A stretch of DNA of 10,697 bases from Christensenella sp. UBA6880 (GTDB lineage Bacteria; Bacillota; Clostridia; Christensenellales; CAG-917): the NCBI GenBank assembly GCA_002449145.1, contig DKCG01000020.1:1-10697 (forward strand), given 5' to 3'. Below are positions 4,841 to 10,697 of this stretch, piece by piece. Every line of letters begins with the position of its first letter. Positions within the stretch are counted from its first letter, which is position 1. The position numbers and the translations under genes were made by a program. Below the pieces are notes generated by a model. That model saw only the letters and a list, made by a program, of their open reading frames with translations, did not search any database and was not told the DNA's origin.

Positions 4841-6449
4841 ATGGCATATCGCCGTCGTCTTCGAAAGTGTCCCCTTCGTCGACGTATTCGTCGTCTTCGT
4901 CGGGTATGTCGTCGTCACTCGGCGGTGGTGCTTGTTCGCCTTCGTTAGAGTTGAACGGCATATCGAAAGGCATATCCGAATCTGCCGCCGCGATTTCGTG
5001 CAAATCCTCTGCTACGTCGGATATTGCTTTCATATCCACGCCGCCTTCTTCGTCGTCGTCACGCTTCTTCGGCTCGTCGTAGACGTATTCCGTCGTGTTT
5101 GCGTTTTCGTCCACGCGTTCTTTGAAAGAGGTCGTGGGCGCGTCCCAGTCTAACGTGATTTCACCGATTTCGCCGTTTCTGTTTTTCTTGACGTCGAGTA
5201 TGACTTCGTTTTTAGGCAATGCGGGATTGTATCTGCTCGGGTTGTTGAGGAACATAACGATGTCCGCGTCTTGCTCGATTGAACCCGATTCACGCAAGTC
5301 GGAAAGAAGCGGCGTATGGTCGGGACGTTGCTCTATGCCACGCGACATTTGAGAAAGCAAAATGATAGGACAATCGAGTTCCTTTGCGTATATCTTCATC
5401 TTTCTCGACATATCGCTGACTTCGACTTGGCGGCTCTCTGCCGACCTGCCGTTCTTTTGAGCGGTCATAAGTTGCAAGTAGTCGATAATGACGAGGTCGA
5501 GACCTTTTTCACGTTTGAGTCTGCGGCATTTTGAAAGCACGTCGGACGGACCGTTCATCGAATAATCGTCGATGTAGATGTCCGAAGCAAGCAACGCGCG
5601 GTAGCCGTTGTACAGTTTCTTATAGTCGGTTTGAGTGAGTCCGCCTCGAGTGTTCATCTTGTTGCTCTCTACTTTCGAGATGTATGCGAGCATACGTTTT
5701 GCAAGCAAGTCGGCGGGCATTTCGAGTGAGAAAATAGCCACTTTTTTGCCGTGATTGAGCGCGACGTTTGCGGCGATGTTGAGCGCGAACGCGGTTTTAC
5801 CGACGGACGGACGAGCCGCGATAAGCACCATTTCACCCGGTTTTAAGCCGTGCGTTTTTTGGTCGAAACTCGGAAAATCGATATATATCGTGTTTTTGGG
5901 CACGTTGCCCGTTTGTGCGTCCTGAATGGTTTTGAGCGCGAGTGCCGCCGCGTCGTCAACCTTGACGAGTGCTTTTTCGCTTGACTGCTCGGCAATGGCA
6001 TACACGAGTTTTTCCGCATTTTCGAGAGCGTCTTTGCCATCCTGACATTCGTAGCCGAACTTTGCGATGTCGTTGCCCGCTTCGATAACCTTTCTCGTAA
6101 GACTGTCACGCTTTATTATGCTTGCGTAATACTCGCCGTTTGCGGCGGATACGACGCCCTCTGCAAGTTCGCTCAGATACGCAATCGAGCCAACCTCGTC
6201 GAGTTGACCTTTAAGTTCGAGCGCGTCGCAAACGGAAACCGTGTCGATGGGCTTGCTTTCCATTTGCAGTTGCTTCATCGCCTCGAAAATCAGTCTGTTT
6301 TGCGAAAGATAGAAATCTTCCGCTTTGAGCATAGGTATGATAATGTCGGCGGCTTTGCCGTCGATGAGAATGGAACCGAGAACGGACGCTTCCGCGTCAA
6401 CGTTGTTGGGCATACCCCTCGTCACTCTTTTGTTTTCGTCTTTTGCCAT
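4836..6449 (-). CDS. dnaB: replicative DNA helicase DnaB with a long acidic C-terminal tail
   Basis: 537 aa; the hexameric helicase that unwinds DNA ahead of the replication fork (called DnaC in B. subtilis, about 454 aa). The N-terminal domain (about 12-115) begins with NNVDAEASVLGSIL. The RecA-like domain carries Walker A ARPSVGKT (212-219), SLEMP (241-245), Walker B LVIIDYLQL (319-327), SQMSRGIEQR (366-375), the LRESGSIEQDADIVMF motif (385-400) and the arginine-finger stretch KKNRNGEIG (421-429). Beyond about residue 445 comes an unusual, strongly acidic, probably disordered tail of some 90 residues with SDMPFDMPF at 491-499 and the final residues DDGDMPF, resembling the C-terminal tip of single-strand binding protein. 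The ATG at 6449 has AAAGGTG four bases upstream; the frame stays open upstream to 6530, but that part overlaps the previous gene and has no domain. It overlaps the lipoprotein gene by 28 nt. Confidence 0.96.
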   Translation of the reverse strand: MAKDENKRVTRGMPNNVDAEASVLGSILIDGKAADIIIPMLKAEDFYLSQNRLIFEAMKQLQMESKPIDTVSVCDALELKGQLDEVGSIAYLSELAEGVVSAANGEYYASIIKRDSLTRKVIEAGNDIAKFGYECQDGKDALENAEKLVYAIAEQSSEKALVKVDDAAALALKTIQDAQTGNVPKNTIYIDFPSFDQKTHGLKPGEMVLIAARPSVGKTAFALNIAANVALNHGKKVAIFSLEMPADLLAKRMLAYISKVESNKMNTRGGLTQTDYKKLYNGYRALLASDIYIDDYSMNGPSDVLSKCRRLKREKGLDLVIIDYLQLMTAQKNGRSAESRQVEVSDMSRKMKIYAKELDCPIILLSQMSRGIEQRPDHTPLLSDLRESGSIEQDADIVMFLNNPSRYNPALPKNEVILDVKKNRNGEIGEITLDWDAPTTSFKERVDENANTTEYVYDEPKKRDDDEEGGVDMKAISDVAEDLHEIAAADSDMPFDMPFNSNEGEQAPPPSDDDIPDEDDEYVDEGDTFEDDGDMPF

Positions 6450-7168
6450 TTTACACCTTTGAGAGCAAACGTAACGCCGATTGCCACGAGCATGGCGGCA
6501 ACAGCGCAACCGAGCAAAGTTCCGTACCAACTTGCCGCGTTTTGCGTGCGCATTTCAAGCGTAAAAACGTCGCTTTCGAGGCTTTGATCGAGCGCGTATT
6601 TATGCACGTACTTCCGCCCCTCGCGCGTAATTTCACCGTTGCTTTTTATAGATTTATAGATTGTATCATATCTCAAAACCACTTTCAAGCGGTTGTATTG
6701 AACATCGTTATGCACAAGGTCTTCTTGTGGTACGCTCTCTTTGACCGCACTAAATATCGAATTTGGCGCAAGCGTAACCGTGGTTTCGCTCACATTGTAA
6801 AACGCGCCGTCCTTGCGCTTTTCGCTGTGCCAAACCGCACTGCAACCCTCGAGTTTTCTGTCCGTTTTTGAAAAGGTGACGTATATAATCGCAACTTTCT
6901 CGCTCGGTTGTTCGCCGCCGTTTTCCTCGCTCGATTCGCCCGTATTTTCGCCAGATTCACCGCCGTTTTCGCTCGAATCGTCGCTTATGACGGCTTCGCC
7001 GCTCGGGCTATTTTGCGTTTCGTCGCCCTCGAACTCGACAGCGTAAATATACAAATCGCGCACTACGTCCTCATCGTCTTGCTCGTTGCAAGCAAAAAGG
7101 GAAAACGCGCTTATGAGCGTAAGCGCGACGACGAGGATTGTCAAAGTGATTTTTTTGATACTTTTCAT
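6422..7168 (-). CDS. unrecognised lipoprotein with a C-terminal membrane helix
   Basis: 248 aa from ATG 7168; I do not recognise a family. The N-terminus is a clear lipoprotein signal: MKSIKK, a hydrophobic core, then the lipobox LFAC with C27 as the lipidated residue. Residues about 62-90 form an acidic, low-complexity linker of G, E, S and N. A predicted beta-rich region follows (VAIIYVTFSKTDRK... to VFTLEMRT, about 92-207). A hydrophobic helix at about 216-237 (GTLLGCAVAAMLVAIGVTFALKG) ends in the basic tail KWQKTKTKE. It should therefore sit outside the cell, anchored at both ends. The in-frame GTG at 7201 would spoil the signal peptide, so ATG 7168 is preferred, although it has no Shine-Dalgarno; a 12-bp hairpin lies just upstream. 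Gene position between pepF and dnaB, overlapping dnaB, suggests cotranscription but no function. Confidence 0.75.
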   Translation of the reverse strand: MKSIKKITLTILVVALTLISAFSLFACNEQDDEDVVRDLYIYAVEFEGDETQNSPSGEAVISDDSSENGGESGENTGESSEENGGEQPSEKVAIIYVTFSKTDRKLEGCSAVWHSEKRKDGAFYNVSETTVTLAPNSIFSAVKESVPQEDLVHNDVQYNRLKVVLRYDTIYKSIKSNGEITREGRKYVHKYALDQSLESDVFTLEMRTQNAASWYGTLLGCAVAAMLVAIGVTFALKGVKWQKTKTKE

Positions 7169-7177
7169 AGTTGCTAT

Positions 7178-7205
7178 GCAAGTGCAAGCGTTTGCTTGCA
7201 CTTGC
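7178..7205. repeat. perfect 12-bp hairpin between pepF and the lipoprotein gene
   Basis: gcaagtgcaagc (7178-7189) pairs perfectly with gcttgcacttgc (7194-7205) around the 4-nt loop gttt. On the plus strand a run of six T follows (7207-7212), the layout of an intrinsic terminator for plus-strand transcripts, although no plus-strand gene is seen. On the minus strand the hairpin is preceded by A6, lacks a T-run, and ends nine bases before the ATG of the lipoprotein gene. There it could cap the pepF transcript or influence lipoprotein translation. Confidence 0.75.
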
Positions 7206-7245
7206 GTTTTTTACCGTTATTTCAAGTTTTCGCCAGTATTTTCAA

Positions 7246-9033
7246 TCAAAGATTGAAGGATTTTTCCAGTTCGGCGAGAGTGTCTGCAAATTCTTTCATC
7301 GCAAGTTCGTACGGCGCGTCGCTTTCGAGGTCGACGTCTGCAAGACGAATGATGTCGAGTGGCGGCATACTTCCGCCCGCAGAAAGGAATTTCTTGTATT
7401 TGGCAAAGTATTCTTCCCCGCCTTTGAGGATATTGTTTGCGATAGAAACCGCGGTGGTGATACCCGTCGCGTATTTGTAGACGTAATAACTCGTGTAGAA
7501 GTGCGGGATTCTCGCCCACTCGTAACGAATGAGGTCGTTATGCTCGACGGATTCGCCGTAATACTTCTTGTTGAGTTCGTAGTAAGCGTCCGAAAGCGCG
7601 GTTGCCGTGATAGGCTCGCCTCTTTCCACCATTCCGTGCGCGATAACCTCGAACTCGCTGAACATAGTTTGTCTGAACAACGTCGTGCGGAACATATCGA
7701 GATAGTAGGAAAGCAAATACTTTCTGAACTCGCCCGTAGCCGTTTTGAGAAGGTGCTTCAAGAGCAACACTTCGTTGACGGTGGAAGCGATTTCCGCAAC
7801 GAAAATAACGTAATCCGCTTTTTGTTCGCAAAGCGCGTGACTGCTGAAATACGAGTGCATTGCGTGACCCATTTCGTGCGCGATTGTGAACACGTCGTGA
7901 ATGGTCTTTTGATAGTTCAAAAGCACGAACGGGTGAACGCCGTACACGCCCCACGAATACGCGCCGCTTCTCTTGCCTCTGTTCTCATACACGTCTACCC
8001 AACCGCTCTTGAACGCATTTGCGAGAATGTCCGAATATTCCTTGCCCGTGACTTTGAGCGCGTCTTTGACGAGTTCTACGGCGTCCTCGTATTCGAGCGC
8101 AAGTTCCTGTTCGTTGACGATGGACGTGTAAAGGTCGTACATATTGAGAGTTTCGACGCCCAAAACTTTCTTTCTGAGCGCGATGTAATCGTGCAAAGGT
8201 TTCGTGCCTTTGCCGACCGCTTCGAGAAGTTTGTTGTAGCAAGTGGACGGGACGTTCTCGTTGTACATCGAGTAATCGAGCGCGCTCTTAAATCCTCTCA
8301 CTTTTGCGTAGAACCAGTCTTTTTTGACGTTGCCCGCATAGTTTGCGGCAATGGTGTTGATGTGGTCTTTGTACGCCGTGAACATACTGTCGAAAGCGTC
8401 CTTTCTCACTCTTTGGTCGGTGCTTTGCAAAAGCATACCGTACACGCCGTGGCTCATCGCCACTTCGTTGCCGTTTTCGTCCTTGACGGGCGCGAATTTA
8501 ACGTCGGCGTTGTCGAACATAGAGAAAACCTCTCTTGCATTGTCCGAAAACAAACCGACTTCGCCGAGCAATTTTTCCTCTTTCTTTGAAAGGATAATAT
8601 CTTTGCTTCTGATTATTTCCTTGAAGAAAACTTCGTAGTCGGCGAAGCGTTTGCTATGCTGCAATTCTTCGAGCCTTTCTTTGGGAAGTTCGCCCAGTTC
8701 GGGCGTGATGAAAGACACCGCCGTCGAGTACTTGACGTATAGCATATCAACTCTGTTTGCCATTGCTTGATGGGTTGCGTCTCTCGAGTCTTGGTCGAGG
8801 CGCATTTTTGCATATCCGTAAAGGTAGGATATGTCGTGCATCATTCTCGACATAAGTTCGAGACAGTCGAAAAGCATATCCTCGTCTTGAAGTTTGTCTT
8901 GATATTTCGAGAAGTGACCGATGCGCTCTTCACACTTGAAGAACAATTCTTCCCATGCGTCGTTGTTTGCGATAATGTCTTCGAGTTTCCATTTATACTC
9001 GGCAGGTATTTGATCTCTTGATTCGTATAACAT
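7246..9033 (-). CDS. pepF: oligoendopeptidase F (M3 family zinc peptidase)
   Basis: 595 aa, normal length for PepF, a cytosolic M3B zinc metallopeptidase that cuts short peptides, roughly 7-17 residues in known enzymes. The zinc site is HEMGH at 386-390 (H386, catalytic E387, H390), with the third ligand E414 in FVAEIAST (411-418). The conserved helix region GAYSWGVYGVHPFVLLNY (357-374) and the C-terminal substrate-side motif RIPHFYTSYYVYKYATG (508-524) are present. The N-terminal M3 segment (WKLEDI, about 15-130) is complete. ATG at 9033 is preceded by AAGGAAGG at suitable distance. The 66-nt gap to the DUF1846 gene is AT-rich and holds no convincing promoter or terminator, so the two may be cotranscribed. 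Nothing truncated or odd. Confidence 0.96.
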   Translation of the reverse strand: MLYESRDQIPAEYKWKLEDIIANNDAWEELFFKCEERIGHFSKYQDKLQDEDMLFDCLELMSRMMHDISYLYGYAKMRLDQDSRDATHQAMANRVDMLYVKYSTAVSFITPELGELPKERLEELQHSKRFADYEVFFKEIIRSKDIILSKKEEKLLGEVGLFSDNAREVFSMFDNADVKFAPVKDENGNEVAMSHGVYGMLLQSTDQRVRKDAFDSMFTAYKDHINTIAANYAGNVKKDWFYAKVRGFKSALDYSMYNENVPSTCYNKLLEAVGKGTKPLHDYIALRKKVLGVETLNMYDLYTSIVNEQELALEYEDAVELVKDALKVTGKEYSDILANAFKSGWVDVYENRGKRSGAYSWGVYGVHPFVLLNYQKTIHDVFTIAHEMGHAMHSYFSSHALCEQKADYVIFVAEIASTVNEVLLLKHLLKTATGEFRKYLLSYYLDMFRTTLFRQTMFSEFEVIAHGMVERGEPITATALSDAYYELNKKYYGESVEHNDLIRYEWARIPHFYTSYYVYKYATGITTAVSIANNILKGGEEYFAKYKKFLSAGGSMPPLDIIRLADVDLESDAPYELAMKEFADTLAELEKSFNL

Positions 9034-9099
9034 ATGGGCTTCCTTCCTTTTTATATTTTTCGTTTATTATTGCGCAAAAGCAAGTTTATTCGTACGTTT

Positions 9100-10587
9100 T
9101 TATTCGATAAACAGCGTGTTGTCCAAAAATTCGGGCGAGCAAGTGAGGCGCACGCCGAGTTTTCTGAACGGGTTTTCGTCCGCTTTGAAAAGCATATGCG
9201 TCGAGTGTGCGTCGCACCCCTCGAGAAGCGGTAGTTGTTCCATAGCGGTTGCCGCGTTGGCGTCGGACGCCGCGCAAATGGAAAGCGCGATGAGCGCTTC
9301 TTCGAGCGTGAGCGTCTTGTTATGCTCTTTGAGGATTTTGGTTTTGAGGTCGATGATAGGACCTATGACGTAAGGCGATATGAGTTTTTGTTTGTCCTTT
9401 ATGCCTGCAAGCATTTTGACCGCGTTGAACACGCAAGCGGCGGACGCACTCATCATCTTCGTATTCTTGCCCGTGACGATTCTGCCGTCTGCAAGTTCGA
9501 GCGCAACCGCGCCGCAACCGTCGTTGTCCGCACTCTTTTTCTTTGCGACTTCCACTATCTTTCTGTCCGCAACGTTGATTCCGAGGCGCGACATCAAAAA
9601 TTCGAGTCTGCTGACCGTATCTTGCTCTCCCGTGCCCGTTTTAAGGTCGCAAAGAGCCTTGAAGTATCTGCGCAAAATCTCTTGCTTGGACGCTTCTTTG
9701 CACGCTTCGTCGTCCACGATGCAGTAGCCCGCCATATTTACGCCCATATCCGTCGGCGATTTGTAGATACATTCCTCGCCCGTTATCTTTTCGAGTATGC
9801 TCTTGACGACGGGGAAAACCTCGATGTCGCGGTTGTAGTTGACCGTGATTTTGCCGTACGCGTCGAGGTGGAAGTTGTCAACCTTGTTTACGTCTTTCAA
9901 ATCGGCGGTTGCCGCTTCGTACGCTACGTTTACGGGGTGATTGAGCGGAATATTCCATATGGGGAAAGTCTCGAACTTCGCATAGCCTGCCTTTACGCCC
10001 CTCTTGTTTTCGTGATAGAGTTGGCTGAGGCAAGTTGCCAGTTTGCCGCTTCCCGGGCCGGGGGCGGTAAGCACGACGAGCGGTCTTGACGTGGTGATGT
10101 ACGGGTTTGCGCCGTATCCCTCGTCGGAAACTATCGTGTCGATTTCGTGCGGATAGCCTTTGGTCGGACGGTGGATATAGACCTTTATGCCTCTGTTTTC
10201 GAGTTTTTGTTTGTATGCGAGCGCGCCTTGTTGGTCGGTGAACATCGTGATGACTACGCAGTTGATGTATATTCCCATTGCGGAAATGTTGTCAATCATT
10301 CTCTCGACTTCGCTGCCGTAGGTGATGCCGTAATCGGCGCGTATTTTGTTGCGCTCGATTGCGTTTGCGTTTATACAAATGATGAGTTCAGCCTTGTCGC
10401 GAAGTTTTTGAAGAAGTTTGATTTTCGCCGCCTTATCGAAGCCGGGAAGCACCCTTGCGGCGTGCAAATCGTCAAAGAGTTTTCCGCCGAATTCAAGGTA
10501 GAGTTTGTCGAAGCGATTGATACGCTGCAAAATATGCTCCGACTGTTTTTGCATATACATATTGCTGTCAAAACCGATTTTGTTCAT
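9100..10587 (-). CDS. DUF1846 (UPF0371) domain-containing protein
   Basis: 495 aa, full length for the DUF1846/UPF0371 family, a cytosolic family common in Bacillota and of unknown function. The N-terminus KIGFDSNMYMQKQSEHILQR and LYLEFGGKLFDDLHAARVLPGF (about 29-50) are near-identical to the family pattern. APGPGSGKLATCLSQLYHE (175-193) looks like a nucleotide-binding P-loop; FETFPIWNIPLNHPVNVAYEAATADL (205-230), KSPTDMGVNMAG and VDDEACKEASKQEI are further family blocks, and EGCDAHSTHM (456-465) lies near the end. ATG 10587 matches the family start; an in-frame stop lies three codons upstream. The nearest Shine-Dalgarno, AAGGAAG, is 14 nt away, better placed for an out-of-frame ATG at 10597. 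It heads the visible gene block, with a possible promoter at 10647-10676. No enzyme activity should be assigned from sequence. Confidence 0.94.
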   Translation of the reverse strand: MNKIGFDSNMYMQKQSEHILQRINRFDKLYLEFGGKLFDDLHAARVLPGFDKAAKIKLLQKLRDKAELIICINANAIERNKIRADYGITYGSEVERMIDNISAMGIYINCVVITMFTDQQGALAYKQKLENRGIKVYIHRPTKGYPHEIDTIVSDEGYGANPYITTSRPLVVLTAPGPGSGKLATCLSQLYHENKRGVKAGYAKFETFPIWNIPLNHPVNVAYEAATADLKDVNKVDNFHLDAYGKITVNYNRDIEVFPVVKSILEKITGEECIYKSPTDMGVNMAGYCIVDDEACKEASKQEILRRYFKALCDLKTGTGEQDTVSRLEFLMSRLGINVADRKIVEVAKKKSADNDGCGAVALELADGRIVTGKNTKMMSASAACVFNAVKMLAGIKDKQKLISPYVIGPIIDLKTKILKEHNKTLTLEEALIALSICAASDANAATAMEQLPLLEGCDAHSTHMLFKADENPFRKLGVRLTCSPEFLDNTLFIE

Positions 10588-10597
10588 AAGACGTCAT
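10568..10597 (-). CDS. possible 9-codon leader ORF overlapping the DUF1846 start
   Basis: ATG at 10597 begins MTSYEQNRF and stops at TGA 10568-10570, out of frame with and across the DUF1846 start codon. Its spacing from the AAGGAAG Shine-Dalgarno is four bases, against 14 for the main start. It could affect how often ribosomes start on the main gene, or be fortuitous: such short frames arise easily. Nothing supports a functional peptide. Confidence 0.2.
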   Translation of the reverse strand: MTSYEQNRF

Positions 10598-10646
10598 TAA
10601 ACTTCCTTTGTATTATTTTTATTCTGTTTTTGGGCTCTCTCACTGT

Positions 10647-10676
10647 ATAATAAATCACAGCTTCCCCCTTCCTCAA
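10647..10676 (-). promoter_or_regulatory. possible sigma-A type promoter of the DUF1846 gene
   Basis: On the minus strand TTGAGG (10671-10676, four of six to TTGACA) is followed after 18 nt by TATTAT (10647-10652, five of six to TATAAT). Transcription would start near 10640 and give a leader of about 50 nt. The -35 falls inside the dispersed repeat at 10661-10682, so the element may supply part of the promoter. The match is moderate and the spacing slightly long. Confidence 0.4.
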
Positions 10677-10682
10677 GTGTTT
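10661..10682. repeat. dispersed repeat, copy 2
   Basis: Matches 4539-4560 at 20 of 22 bases (mismatches at the eighth and sixteenth positions). It lies upstream of the DUF1846 gene, as copy 1 lies upstream of yqfC, in the same orientation relative to the minus-strand genes. The window ends 15 bases further on, so the full element cannot be delimited. Confidence 0.6.
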
Positions 10683-10697
10683 CCCCTACCGCCGTTC

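Noticed and set aside
6450..6530. Upstream start for dnaB at 6530
   Set aside because: The extra 27 residues overlap the lipoprotein gene and do not resemble DnaB; the ATG at 6449 has a ribosome site at good spacing and the expected N-terminus.
7171..8589. 472-codon plus-strand ORF antisense to pepF
   Set aside because: It lies opposite a complete, motif-bearing pepF, starts inside an intergenic hairpin, and has no recognisable domain; long antisense frames arise from the biased codon use of these genes.
9034..9099. Promoter between the DUF1846 gene and pepF (TTGCGC, 16 nt, TATAAA)
   Set aside because: The -35 is poor and the start of transcription would fall within the pepF ribosome site; probably just AT-rich spacer.

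Overview
The window reads as the chromosome of a Gram-positive spore-former lineage (Bacillota, most likely an uncultured, gut-type Clostridia). The evidence is the gene block yqfC-yqfD-phoH-pgpH in its Bacillota order, an oligopeptidase F, a DUF1846 (UPF0371) protein, GG-rich ribosome binding sites, and intergenic DNA full of short palindromes. All seven convincing genes lie on the minus strand, so transcription runs from the high-numbered end to the low-numbered end. The long plus-strand ORFs are shadows of these genes.

Upstream block (10697 to about 4800): a short upstream region with a possible vegetative promoter and a copy of a repeat; the DUF1846 gene (10587-9100); pepF (9033-7246); an unrecognised membrane-anchored lipoprotein (7168-6422); and dnaB, the replicative helicase (6449-4836), whose start overlaps the lipoprotein's end by 28 nt. 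A 19-bp perfect-stem bidirectional terminator lies over the dnaB stop codon and closes this block.

Intergenic region (about 4800 to 4455): no gene. It holds a tandem array of small hairpins with a 22-bp period, two larger hairpins, two copies of a GGGGAAG-type repeat carrying an inverted repeat, and a close match to a sporulation sigma-E promoter directly in front of yqfC.

Downstream block (4454 to 194): yqfC (4454-4200), yqfD (4225-2684, TTG start in a strong Shine-Dalgarno context), phoH (2682-1696) and pgpH (1678-194), packed with overlaps or gaps of 1-17 nt, so very likely one operon. YqfC and YqfD are sporulation proteins. PhoH is an RNA-associated P-loop ATPase. PgpH is an HD-domain c-di-AMP phosphodiesterase that here lacks the usual extracellular sensor domain. 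ybeY, the usual next gene, is not seen in the last 193 bases, which look non-coding and structured.

Most unusual points: DnaB carries a roughly 90-residue acidic tail ending in an SSB-like tip (DDGDMPF, with further DMPF copies inside); PgpH lacks its sensor domain; YqfD has a roughly 150-residue Asn/Lys-rich and charged extension that contains a clean 123-bp internal duplication; yqfC may be expressed from a leaderless sigma-E transcript; and the intergenic hairpin array.
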